Shown here: piece by piece, positions 14,991 through 22,896 of the stretch | Layout of the letters: every line of letters starts with the position of its first letter | Numbering within the stretch: the stretch's first letter is position 1 | Assembly: GCA_018970845.1 (NCBI GenBank) | Contig: JAGWVO010000009.1 | Span: 1 to 23,321 of the forward strand | DNA: 23,321 nucleotides | From: Planctomycetota bacterium | GTDB taxonomy: Bacteria > Planctomycetota > Planctomycetia > Gemmatales > Gemmataceae | Direction: 5' to 3' | Notes under the pieces: model-generated | What the model saw: the letters and a program-made list of their open reading frames with translations, nothing else | Told to the model about the DNA's origin: nothing | Databases searched by the model: none | Program-made: the position numbers and the translations under genes

Positions 14991-16523
14991 ATGGCCGAAT
15001 CGCCGGAGGATTCCGTCGGGGTCTGCCATCCCGAGGCCACCCTCCTCGTCCGCATCTCCGACGCCCATCCCGATCCGTTTTCACCCAAGGCGTTCGCCCA
15101 ACTCTCGGGCGTTCCCCTTGACCACATCATGAACCTGCTCGACAACCTCCACCAGGAGGGCATGATCGAGCGGAGAACCCCGGAGGACGCCGAACCGGGA
15201 ACCCTGCTGGTCGGCCTTACCCCCCTCGGAATACGAACCGCCTTCATGACGGGGGAACTTGAACGCTACATTCGCGAGCACAGGAAGTCTCTCGAGGTTC
15301 TCCGGGATTTGGGAAGGGTGGCCAGCGCCATGGGAAGGGCCTGGGCCACGCGGGTTCTCCTTGGCGCCATGGCGGTGAATTTCGGAATTGGCGCCACCAT
15401 GGCTTGGCAGGCGGGCCTTGGTTCGGACTACCTGTTCAACTCGAACGCCCCCGGCCTGCTTTCCATTTACAGGCTGATCGGGCTGTTCGTGCCCGAACCC
15501 GACCTTCCATCGCAATGGTGGAGGCTTCTTTCGGCGGGTTTCGTTCACCTGGGACTTGTCCATATCCTGGTGAACGGATTCAGCCTCAACAGCCTTGGCA
15601 GGCTTTCCGAAGGGCTGTGGGGCGTGCCCGGATTCCTGCTCGTTTTCCTCGTCTCGGTCTGGTCGGGATTCGCGCTGGCGGCGGCCGTGTCGCCGGGTTT
15701 GACGGGCGGCGCTTCGGGAGGCATTTGCGGATTGCTTGGGGCGATGGGTTCCTGGGTGGCCATCAACCGCGGCCACATGCCGGCGGAAATCCGCGCAAGC
15801 TGGACGAGGGCCCTCGTCATCAACGGGGTCCTGATCGGCTGCATGAGCCTGATTCCCGGCGTGAGCGGCCTGGGACACTTGGGAGGTGCGCTTGGCGGAG
15901 CGGCCACCGGCCTCGGGCTGGCGCTCATGGCGCGCGGACGATCGAGGCGGCAGGTTGGCGTCATGGTGCTGCTCGCGTCCATCTCCGCGGCGGCGTGGCT
16001 GGGCCGGGTCGGGCTCGATGTCGCCGCCTCATCCGACAGCGCCGTGAAAATCCGGGATTTCGAGGGCGCCCTCGCCGACCGCGCCGAGATACCGGAACTC
16101 AACAAGCGCCTGGTGCCCTCTTTGGCCAGGCATATCCAGAAGTTCCGCGAGGACGAGGATCTCCATTGGCATCCGCTCCTCCAGCGCGACAAGTTCCGCC
16201 GCAACGAGAAAGCCGCCGAGGCGGGCGCGCGGCTGGCGAGGGAGTCGGTTGAATCGGGAGGGGCCCTCGCCGCCGACTGGAAGTCGCTGGAGGTGAGGGG
16301 AACCGTCTCCACCAAGGCGCGCGACCACGCCGTGGCGGTGCTGGCCGCCACCGGGTCCTACGCCGGCATCGTGGCCGATTGCCTTTCAGCGGGCCGCGAA
16401 TGGCCGATGGAACGGGACAAGGAAATCTCCGAAAAGCGTGGCGTGGCGCGCAAGGCCGTGAAAGCATGGGAAGAGCTGCTCGAGGCCAACCGCGGCGATG
16501 AGGCGGAACCCGCCGCGCCCTGA
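14991..16523 (+). CDS. Rhomboid intramembrane serine protease with N-terminal winged-helix-like domain
   Basis: A 510-residue protein with three parts. Residues about 15-80 look like a winged helix-turn-helix: FAQLSGVPLDHIMNLLDNL as the recognition segment, then EGMIERR and LLVGLTPLG as the wing. Residues about 118-340 are a rhomboid core: WWRLLSAGFVHLGLVHILVN gives His186, His191 and Asn195, GGASGG gives the catalytic Ser242, and GHLGGALGG gives the catalytic His296. The catalytic dyad is therefore complete. Residues about 345-510 are charged, probably soluble and helical, and unrecognised. The start at 14991 has a purine-rich GGAGG upstream. It sits 23 bases after leuD and 23 bases before the ceramidase-like gene. 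Rhomboids cleave transmembrane segments of substrate proteins; the target is unknown. The rhomboid call is firm, the winged-helix call is moderate. Confidence 0.88.
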   Translation: MAESPEDSVGVCHPEATLLVRISDAHPDPFSPKAFAQLSGVPLDHIMNLLDNLHQEGMIERRTPEDAEPGTLLVGLTPLGIRTAFMTGELERYIREHRKSLEVLRDLGRVASAMGRAWATRVLLGAMAVNFGIGATMAWQAGLGSDYLFNSNAPGLLSIYRLIGLFVPEPDLPSQWWRLLSAGFVHLGLVHILVNGFSLNSLGRLSEGLWGVPGFLLVFLVSVWSGFALAAAVSPGLTGGASGGICGLLGAMGSWVAINRGHMPAEIRASWTRALVINGVLIGCMSLIPGVSGLGHLGGALGGAATGLGLALMARGRSRRQVGVMVLLASISAAAWLGRVGLDVAASSDSAVKIRDFEGALADRAEIPELNKRLVPSLARHIQKFREDEDLHWHPLLQRDKFRRNEKAAEAGARLARESVESGGALAADWKSLEVRGTVSTKARDHAVAVLAATGSYAGIVADCLSAGREWPMERDKEISEKRGVARKAVKAWEELLEANRGDEAEPAAP

Positions 16524-16546
16524 AAACGATTCGCGGAGGAACCGAA

Positions 16547-18649
16547 ATGCCACTGCTCATGCTGGCCCTCGCGCTTGCCGCCGACCCCGGCGGATTTCGA
16601 GCGGGCGCCGCTTCCATCGATGTCACGCCCGCGACCTTCCCGGTCCTGGTCAACGGCGGCATGACGAGCGCGACAGCCACCCGGGTGAAGGCGCCGCTTC
16701 ACGCGAGGGCCCTGGTCGTCGATGACGGCAAGACCAAGTGCGCCATCGTGATCGTCGACAGTTGCATGATGGGCCGCCCGTTCCTGGACGAGGTGAAGGC
16801 GGAGTCGGCGCGGAAGACCCCGATTCCCCCCGAGCGGATTCTCATCGGCGCCACGCACACCCATTCCGCGGCCGCCTCGATGGGTTGCCTCGGCACCGAT
16901 GCCGACCCCGTCTACACGCCGCTGCTCAAGGCGCGGCTGGTATCGGCCATCGCCGCGGCCCACGCCAACCTGGAACCCGCCCAAGTCGGTTGGGCCCAGG
17001 CCTTCGCTCCAAACCACACCGCGCTGAGGCGATGGATCCTCCGGCCCGACAGGATGCTGCCCGACCCGTTCGGCAACAGGACCGTGCGCGCCAACATGCA
17101 CGCCGGCCGCGTCATCGACGATGTCACGGGAGAATCGGGGCCGCCGGATCCCTCGCTTCCGATGGTTTCCCTCCGTTCGAGGGACGGCCGCCCGATCGCC
17201 CTGTTGGCCAATTTTTCAATGCACTACTTTGGCGACTCGGCCATCAGCGCCGATTACTTCGGCCTTTTCTGCGAGGCCATGAAGACCCGTCTTTCCCCGG
17301 CAAACCCCGGCGGAAAGCCGCCTTTCGTGGGCATCATGTCGCATGGATGCAGCGGCGACATCTGGCGACGCGATTACCGCAAGCCGGCTCCCAAGCCCGG
17401 CGAGGAACCGACCATCGAGGCCTACGCCAACCAACTGGCCGACATCGCCGCGGCCGCTTGCAAGGATATCCGGCACTCCCCCGATGCCACCGTGGCGATG
17501 GCCGAGGCCCGGATTCCGATGAAGTACAGGGTTCCCGACCTCCAGCGCCTCGAATGGGCCCAAAGAATCGTCGCCACCATGGGCGACAGGCTTCCCAAGA
17601 CCCAGCCTGAAATCTACGCCCGCGAGCAGGTCATGCTGCATGAGCGGCAAGGGACAGATGTCGTGGTGCAGGCGCTGCGGATCGGCGACATCGCCCTGGC
17701 CACGACACCGTGCGAAACCTACGCGCTCACCGGGCTGAAGCTGAAGGCGGGTTCCCCCCTGGAGCGAACCATGGTCATCGAACTGGCCAACGGGGGCGAT
17801 GGTTACATCCCGCCCCCGGAGCAGCATGTCCTGGGCGGATACAACACATGGAACGCCCGGTCCGCGGGACTTGAGCCCTCCGCCGAACCGAGGATCGTCG
17901 AGGCGGCGCTGGGACTGCTGGAAAAGGTGTCGGGCAAGCCGCGGAGGGAGCCGGAACCCGTTTCGTCGGAGCATTCCGCCGCCGTGATGGCCCTGCGTCC
18001 GCAGGCCTACTGGAGCCTCGATGACATGTCGGGCCCAAGGGCCTTGGACCGTTCCGGCAGGGGCAACGACGGATTCCATGAACCCGGCGTGGTGTTCCAC
18101 CTCGAGGGAGCGCCTCTCTCCGACAAGGACAAACCGCCAAGCCGGGCGGCGCACTTTGCGGGCGGCCGCATGGAAGCGCGGGTGACCGGCCTAGCCGGGT
18201 CCGACTACTCCGTGTCGATGTGGGTCTACAATGGTTTGCCGGCCGGGGCGCGTCCCGTGGCCGGGTGGTGTTTTTCCCGGGGACACGACAGGGGAAGCCA
18301 TGGCGACCACCTTGGGTTGGGCGGCACCGATAACCCCGGAAGGCTGATCTTCCGGGCCGGCGACGGATCGGTGGTCGCCGGACGATCGGAAATCGGCCGC
18401 TGGCAATGGCGTCATGTGGTCCTTGTCAGGCGGGGGGAGGATGTCCGCGTGCATCTCGACGGGAAGGCCCAGCCGGAAATCGCCTGCAAGGCTCCGCCGC
18501 CTCCCGCGGGTCCGTCGTCGCGGCTTTATGTCGGCGGCGCCACCGACAACGCCTCGAACTGGGAAGGCCGATTGGACGAGGTCGCCGTGTTCAGCCAGGC
18601 CCTGAACCCCGCCGAAGTGGCGGCTCTCGCGGGGCCCCGAGGCAACTGA
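16547..18649 (+). CDS. Secreted ceramidase-like (neutral/alkaline) protein with C-terminal LamG domain
   Basis: A 700-residue protein with a short signal peptide (residues 1-11) and a start at 16547 after GGAGGA at ideal spacing. Residues about 15-460 match the neutral/alkaline non-lysosomal ceramidase N-terminal fold: AGAASIDVTP at the start, a zinc-type GATHTHSA motif (His104, His106), SMHYFGDS (His226), and GIMSHGCSGDIW around residue 270. In true neutral ceramidases the last block is GDVSPN with the nucleophilic Ser; here GDIW has no Ser there, so a different reaction is likely. Residues about 480-695 form a LamG/concanavalin-type domain (AYWSLDD, then SVSMWVYN, VHLDGK and GRLDEVAVFSQALNPAEV). 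It is followed after 15 bases by a DUF1501 gene. Substrate unknown; fold and fusion are well supported. Confidence 0.85.
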   Translation: MPLLMLALALAADPGGFRAGAASIDVTPATFPVLVNGGMTSATATRVKAPLHARALVVDDGKTKCAIVIVDSCMMGRPFLDEVKAESARKTPIPPERILIGATHTHSAAASMGCLGTDADPVYTPLLKARLVSAIAAAHANLEPAQVGWAQAFAPNHTALRRWILRPDRMLPDPFGNRTVRANMHAGRVIDDVTGESGPPDPSLPMVSLRSRDGRPIALLANFSMHYFGDSAISADYFGLFCEAMKTRLSPANPGGKPPFVGIMSHGCSGDIWRRDYRKPAPKPGEEPTIEAYANQLADIAAAACKDIRHSPDATVAMAEARIPMKYRVPDLQRLEWAQRIVATMGDRLPKTQPEIYAREQVMLHERQGTDVVVQALRIGDIALATTPCETYALTGLKLKAGSPLERTMVIELANGGDGYIPPPEQHVLGGYNTWNARSAGLEPSAEPRIVEAALGLLEKVSGKPRREPEPVSSEHSAAVMALRPQAYWSLDDMSGPRALDRSGRGNDGFHEPGVVFHLEGAPLSDKDKPPSRAAHFAGGRMEARVTGLAGSDYSVSMWVYNGLPAGARPVAGWCFSRGHDRGSHGDHLGLGGTDNPGRLIFRAGDGSVVAGRSEIGRWQWRHVVLVRRGEDVRVHLDGKAQPEIACKAPPPPAGPSSRLYVGGATDNASNWEGRLDEVAVFSQALNPAEVAALAGPRGN

Positions 18650-18664
18650 TTGCAGGAGCGCGCC

Positions 18665-20053
18665 ATGATCCGCAGGGAATTCCTCGCCAGCGCCCCGGGC
18701 CTGCCGATGTCGATGGCGCTTTCCCACCTCATGGCCAGGGAGGCGGCGGGCGCCAATCCCCTTGCCGCGAAGGCGCCACACTTCGCGCCCAGGGCCAAGG
18801 CGGTCATCTTCATGTTCATGGTCGGCGGGCCCAGCCAGATGGACCTGTTCGACCCCAAGCCCGAACTCACCCGCCTGGGTGGCAAGGCGCTGCCCGAGGC
18901 GTTTGGCAAGCCGGTGAGCCAATTCACCAAGGGGGACACCAAGTGCCTGGCCAGCACCCGGTCGTTCAGGCGCCACGGGCGGTCGGGGTTGTGGATGAGC
19001 GACTTGCTGCCCAACCTGGCCGGCCGGGTCGACGACATCTGCTACCTCAACGCCTGCCACGCCAACAGCAGTGTTCACGCACCCGCCATGTACGAAATGC
19101 ACTCCGGCCGGATGTTCCCCGGCCACCCCACCCTCGGCTCATGGGTGGCTTACGGGCTGGGAAGCCCCGCCGAAAACCTTCCGGCCTTCTGCGTCCTCCT
19201 TCAACCCGAGGGCACGCCCGAGGGGGGAGCGCCATGCTGGGGATCGGCCTACCTGCCGGCAACCTATCAGGGAACCCTGCTTCGCCGGGGCCCCAATCCC
19301 CTGCTCTACCTGAATCCTCCCGGCGGAGTGACCCGTGAGCGCCAGGCGCGAAGCCTCGAGCTGATCAAGGGACTCAACAAACTCGTCGAGGATCCCGCCG
19401 ACAGCCGGCTCTCCGCCCGCACGGCAACCTACGAACTGGCGTTCCGGATGCAGATGAGCGCTCCCGAGGCGGTCGACCTCTCGCGGGAGAGCGCGAGCAC
19501 CCGGAACCTGTATGGAATCGACACCCCCGCCAGCGCCGACTTCGGCTCGCGGTTGCTCCTGGCCCGCAGGCTGGTCGAACGCGGCGTGAGGTTCGTCCAG
19601 GTGTATTCCGGCGGAGGCCCGCTTTCAATGCAGTGGGACGCCCACGACGACATCAACGGCAACCACCAAAAAATGTGCGGCCATGTCGACCGGCCCATCG
19701 CCGGGCTTCTGGCCGACCTCCGATCCCGGGGCCTGCTCGATGAGACCCTCGTGGTCTGGGCGACGGAGTTCGGCCGCCTGCCCACTTCGCAGGGAACCCT
19801 GGGACGGGACCACAACCATTACGGATTCACCATGTGGATGGCCGGCGGCGGCGTGAAGGGCGGCCATGTCCACGGATCCACCGACGAAATCGGCCTGTAT
19901 GCCAGCGAAGGCCGCGTCTCGGTGAACGATTTCCACGCCACCATCCTGCATCTGCTCGGCATGGACCATGAAAGGCTCACCTACCCCCACGCGGGCCGCG
20001 ACGAACGGCTCACCGATGTCGCCGGGAAGGTCATCCAACCGATACTGGCCTGA
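18665..20053 (+). CDS. DUF1501 family exported protein (copy 3)
   Basis: A 462-residue DUF1501 protein. The ATG at 18665 is preferred because AGGAG lies 7 bases upstream; a TTG at 18650 is also in frame. The N-terminus MIRREFLASAPGLPMSM fits a twin-arginine export signal. Hallmarks are GGPSQMDLFDPKPELTR, LARRLVERGVRFVQVY, ATEFGRLPTSQG, GRDHNHYGF and GHVHGSTDEIG. It shares many of these blocks exactly with copy 1 (803-2212), suggesting the two are closer paralogs than copy 2. Unlike the other two copies, its upstream neighbour is a ceramidase-like/LamG protein and not a PSCyt protein. A rhomboid gene follows after 23 bases. Extracytoplasmic location is likely; the reaction is unknown. Confidence 0.93.
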   Translation: MIRREFLASAPGLPMSMALSHLMAREAAGANPLAAKAPHFAPRAKAVIFMFMVGGPSQMDLFDPKPELTRLGGKALPEAFGKPVSQFTKGDTKCLASTRSFRRHGRSGLWMSDLLPNLAGRVDDICYLNACHANSSVHAPAMYEMHSGRMFPGHPTLGSWVAYGLGSPAENLPAFCVLLQPEGTPEGGAPCWGSAYLPATYQGTLLRRGPNPLLYLNPPGGVTRERQARSLELIKGLNKLVEDPADSRLSARTATYELAFRMQMSAPEAVDLSRESASTRNLYGIDTPASADFGSRLLLARRLVERGVRFVQVYSGGGPLSMQWDAHDDINGNHQKMCGHVDRPIAGLLADLRSRGLLDETLVVWATEFGRLPTSQGTLGRDHNHYGFTMWMAGGGVKGGHVHGSTDEIGLYASEGRVSVNDFHATILHLLGMDHERLTYPHAGRDERLTDVAGKVIQPILA

Positions 20054-20076
20054 GGTTCCCATCCGGAGCGCCCGTC

Positions 20077-20844
20077 ATGATGCCTTTGGGTGATGACAAC
20101 TCCGAGAACCGCGGGTTTGCCGTGGTGAACTACGCGCTCATCGCGGTGTGTGTTTTTGTTTTCCTCGTTCCCCAGCGCGCCGGCATGCCCGAAGGCGCTC
20201 CGTTCACGGTTTCGTGGTCGCTGGTTCCCGAGGAGATCGTCACGGGAAAGGATCTGGTCCGGCCCGCTGAAACGCGCCAGTTGAAGCACAAAAATCGCGT
20301 CGTGGATGTGGAGGATCCGGGATTGGGCGCGACCCCTTCGGTCTATCTCACCCCGTTCACCAGCATGTTCATGCATGGCTCCATCATGCACCTCTTGGGA
20401 AACATGCTGTTCCTGTGGATTTTCGGTGACAACATCGAAAGCCGGTTCGGATCGGCGCGGTACCTGGGCTTCTACCTGCTCGGCGGTTTGGCCGCCGGTG
20501 GCGCCCACGTTGCGGCGGTTTACGCTTTCCGAGGCGATCCCCGGGTGCCATGCCTTGGCGCTTCGGGCGCCATTTCCGCGGTAATGGGCGCCTACATGCT
20601 GCTGTTTCCAGCGAACCGGGTGAAGGTGCTCATTTTCCGGTTCATCACCGAGGTTCCGGCCATCGTGGCGGTCGGTCTTTGGTTTGTGATGCAAGTGGTC
20701 AGCGCGTCGTACGACAGCGACGGATCGGGAGGGGTGGCTTACGGCGCCCACATCGGAGGCTTCATCGCGGGGCTGCCGCTGGCCCTGTTTTTTTGTCCGC
20801 AAACCCCGCCCGGAGCAGGGTTTGGCGACTCACCCCATGAATAG
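20077..20844 (+). CDS. Rhomboid family intramembrane serine protease
   Basis: A 255-residue protein with about six or seven membrane segments and a compact rhomboid core. TPFTSMFMHGSIMHLLGNM carries His100, His105 and Asn109, LGASGA carries the catalytic Ser163, and AHIGGF carries the catalytic His225, so the catalytic set is intact. A soluble loop of about 55 residues (about 35-90) separates the first membrane segment from the core, an arrangement common in bacterial rhomboids of this subgroup. The start at 20077 follows GGAG with 8 bases of spacing. It lies 23 bases after the DUF1501 gene and is the second rhomboid within 6 kb. It shares little with the fusion rhomboid beyond the motifs, so a recent tandem duplication is unlikely. 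Substrate unknown. Confidence 0.93.
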   Translation: MMPLGDDNSENRGFAVVNYALIAVCVFVFLVPQRAGMPEGAPFTVSWSLVPEEIVTGKDLVRPAETRQLKHKNRVVDVEDPGLGATPSVYLTPFTSMFMHGSIMHLLGNMLFLWIFGDNIESRFGSARYLGFYLLGGLAAGGAHVAAVYAFRGDPRVPCLGASGAISAVMGAYMLLFPANRVKVLIFRFITEVPAIVAVGLWFVMQVVSASYDSDGSGGVAYGAHIGGFIAGLPLALFFCPQTPPGAGFGDSPHE

Positions 20845-20904
20845 GCCTTTTCCCGGGTATTGCCGGTGGGTATCGTTCCGCGCCGCGGTCGACGCCATGC
20901 CAGG

Positions 20905-20929
20905 GAAGGCGGGCGTTGCACCCGCCTTC
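20905..20929 (+). other. Perfect inverted repeat (9-bp stem) before the DUF1571 gene
   Basis: GAAGGCGGG and CCCGCCTTC form a perfect GC-rich 9-bp stem around a 7-base loop, ending 11 bases before the start codon at 20941. There is no T-run after it, so an ordinary intrinsic terminator is doubtful; it may end the rhomboid transcript, sit in the DUF1571 leader, or be a dispersed repeat. Confidence 0.5.
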
Positions 20930-20940
20930 GGAATCGGTTT

Positions 20941-21903
20941 ATGGGCCACGGCAGGCATACCTGGATTTTCGCGACGGCCATCCTGTTGATCGCCTCGAGC
21001 GCGCCCTGGGCCGATGCGGTGGAGCCGCCCAAGTCGTTCCCCGTGGTTCCCCTTCCTTTCTGGCCTTTCGGCAAGCAGGACAAGTCCGTCGCCCTCAACC
21101 AGGCCGACACCCAATCGCCCAGGAATGCGAAATCCGCCATCATCAAAGCTTCAGCCAGCCAGGCCGAACAAACCACTCCCGGAACGCCCGACCCCGCCAC
21201 CGATCCGGTTCTGCTGGCCACCAAGGCGGTCGCCGCCTACGAGTCGCTCAACGGCTGCATCCTTCGGTTCACCCGCCGGGAAAATCTCGGCAAGGGAATC
21301 AAGCCCGAGGAAACGGTGCTTCTCAAGATGCGCCGCGAACCTTTCGCCGTGCACATGAAGTGGCTCGACACCGATGCCCAGGGCCGCCAGATCATCTACA
21401 ACAGGGCGCATGACGAGAACGCCATGCAGGTCATCACCGCGTCGGGAGACATTCCCCTCATTGGAGGGAATCGCCGAATGAAGGTGGACATCAACAGCAA
21501 CATGGCCAAGGGCAGCACCCGTTACAGCATCACGGACAGCGGCTACGGGGGCGCGGTGCTCCGGTATCGCAAGGTGGTCGAGGATTGGCAAAGGGGCGCC
21601 TTGCCCCAGGGCAACATCAAGAGCCTTGGAATGGTGGTCAGGCCCGAGTTTCCCGCGAAGCAAGCGGCCGTGGAAATGACTTTCCCCCCGGGGTACGACC
21701 CGCATTTTCCCAGGGGCGCCAAGCGTCTGATCTGCTTTTCCACCGAAAGCGGTTTGCCAACCATCCTGACCACCTGGGATGAAAACGGCTTGGAACTTGA
21801 GTTCTACAAGTTCGACCGGGCATTCCCTGTGCCCCTTGATGATGCCGATTTCGATCCGGACCGCCTTTGGCTGCCTGCCGTTGGAAAGTCCTCCCCCAAA
21901 TAA
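20941..21903 (+). CDS. DUF1571 family exported protein
   Basis: A 320-residue protein with a signal peptide (residues 1-26, ending SAPWADA). The start at 20941 is chosen for this signal; the open frame extends to 20860 but only by a TTG start. Residues about 27-90 are a low-complexity Pro/Ala/Gln/Ser-rich linker. Residues about 95-305 match the planctomycete DUF1571 pattern as I recall it: CILRFTRRENLGKGIKPEET, then LLKMRREPFAVHMKW and a later NRRMKVDINSN block. Family members are exported, with no assigned function; the general look (beta-rich, after a signal peptide) recalls the lipoprotein-carrier folds of LolA-like proteins, but that is inference. It lies 96 bases after the rhomboid gene, with a hairpin in the gap, so it may be in a separate transcript. 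Confidence 0.82.
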   Translation: MGHGRHTWIFATAILLIASSAPWADAVEPPKSFPVVPLPFWPFGKQDKSVALNQADTQSPRNAKSAIIKASASQAEQTTPGTPDPATDPVLLATKAVAAYESLNGCILRFTRRENLGKGIKPEETVLLKMRREPFAVHMKWLDTDAQGRQIIYNRAHDENAMQVITASGDIPLIGGNRRMKVDINSNMAKGSTRYSITDSGYGGAVLRYRKVVEDWQRGALPQGNIKSLGMVVRPEFPAKQAAVEMTFPPGYDPHFPRGAKRLICFSTESGLPTILTTWDENGLELEFYKFDRAFPVPLDDADFDPDRLWLPAVGKSSPK

Positions 21904-21920
21904 ACGGCGACGGGTGCCAC

Positions 21921-21936
21921 TTTGGCAGGCGCCAAA
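21921..21936 (+). other. Weak hairpin in the 227-base gap after the DUF1571 gene
   Basis: TTTGGC and GCCAAA form a 6-bp stem with a 4-base loop, 18 bases after the DUF1571 stop, without a T-run. The rest of the gap from 21904 to 22130 shows no convincing gene, repeat or promoter. The gap probably contains the promoter of the receiver gene. Confidence 0.25.
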
Positions 21937-22130
21937 ACCTATCGCGTCCGCGCCCGGCCGGTTTGATCTGGTGCCATGCCCATTTTTGCAAGTAATTTTT
22001 TGGAATGAAAACTGGGCAGCCAGTCGGCACTCGATTTGCTGATGATTCTGGAGAACCGGACGCTGGATCCGGTCGGTTGTGTTTGAGGGGGGTCCCAACC
22101 CAACTGGGGCACGGGCTCAAGGAGCCGGAC

Positions 22131-22544
22131 ATGACATCCGTCACGCCGGGCCGCTGGGAATATGCGGTCCTGATTGCTGACGATGATCCCGCCATGCGCG
22201 ATACCCTTCGCGAAGTGGTGGCAGGTGCCGGTTTCGCGACGCTCATGGCCTCAAGTGGCGAGGAGGCCCTTGATGTGGTCGGACAGCACGCGGTTCATCT
22301 CGCCCTGTTCGACATGCACATGCCCGGACTCACCGGCTTGGAAACCCTGCAACTGGTTCGGCAGACGCACGCGGTCATGCCGGCGATCCTCGTGACCGCC
22401 GACCCGTCCCGCAACCTGATGATCGAAGCCCAGAAGGCTTCGGTTTACTGCATTCTGCCGAAACCGGTCCGCAAGGACATGGTCCTGTTCTCGGTGACGC
22501 GAGCCATCCAGCGGCACTACGGGGCGGACCTGACCGGCGACTGA
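22131..22544 (+). CDS. Stand-alone response-regulator receiver protein
   Basis: A 137-residue protein that is one CheY-like receiver domain. The acidic pocket is Asp17-Asp18-Asp19 (LIADDDPAMR), the phospho-acceptor is Asp61 (LALFDMHMPG), the switch Thr is Thr89 (LVTAD), and the conserved Lys is Lys111 (LPKPV). All key residues are present, so phosphorylation by a histidine kinase is likely. There is no output domain; it must act by protein contact, or pass phosphate on. The start at 22131 follows AAGGAG at good spacing; the frame is open upstream to 22005 but without a ribosome site. No kinase gene is near. groES follows after 37 bases on the same strand and could be co-transcribed. Confidence 0.92.
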   Translation: MTSVTPGRWEYAVLIADDDPAMRDTLREVVAGAGFATLMASSGEEALDVVGQHAVHLALFDMHMPGLTGLETLQLVRQTHAVMPAILVTADPSRNLMIEAQKASVYCILPKPVRKDMVLFSVTRAIQRHYGADLTGD

Positions 22545-22581
22545 AACGCCTTACGGTTTTATCAACAGGAGTCTCGATCCA

Positions 22582-22869
22582 ATGAAACTGCAACCCCTCA
22601 ACGACAAGATCGTGGTCAAGCGCGAGGAAGCCGAGGAAAAGACCGCCAAGGGTCTCTACCTTCCTTCGGCCGCCCAGGAAAAGCCCCGCAAGGGCAAGGT
22701 CATCGCCCTTGGTCAAGGCAAGTACCTTGAGAACGGCAAGCGTTCGACCTTCCAGGTGAAGGAAGGCGACAAGGTGCTTTTCTCCTCCTACGCCGGCAGC
22801 GAGGTCAAGTTGGGTGATGATGAATACCTGATCATGTCCGAGGACGATATTCTCGCCATCGTGAACTGA
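22582..22869 (+). CDS. groES: GroES co-chaperonin (10 kDa)
   Basis: A 95-residue protein, the standard length. It has the GroES N-terminus LQPLNDKIVVKREEAEEKT, the mobile-loop region around AKGLYLPSAAQEKP (the groove-binding loop), the G-KVIALGQGKY block and the C-terminal EDDILAIV. It forms the heptameric lid that binds GroEL in the cytoplasm during protein folding. The start at 22582 follows AGGAG with a rather long spacing of 10 bases. No groEL follows: an intrinsic terminator lies 28 bases after the stop, and the next gene is unrelated. No CIRCE-type element is seen upstream. Planctomycetes commonly have several groEL copies elsewhere in the genome, so a separate partner is plausible. Confidence 0.96.
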   Translation: MKLQPLNDKIVVKREEAEEKTAKGLYLPSAAQEKPRKGKVIALGQGKYLENGKRSTFQVKEGDKVLFSSYAGSEVKLGDDEYLIMSEDDILAIVN

Positions 22870-22896
22870 TTACGGCCCCTTTGGTTTGACAACTGT

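Noticed and set aside
17216..19126. Minus-strand open frames of about 310 codons each
   Set aside because: Antisense to the ceramidase-like and DUF1501 genes, with no ribosome site or domain.
16547..20053. GlyGly-CTERM, PEP-CTERM or similar sorting tail on the exported proteins between the rhomboids
   Set aside because: The C-termini end in soluble sequence (for example LAGPRGN and VIQPILA) with no hydrophobic helix and basic cluster, so a rhombosortase-substrate link is not supported.
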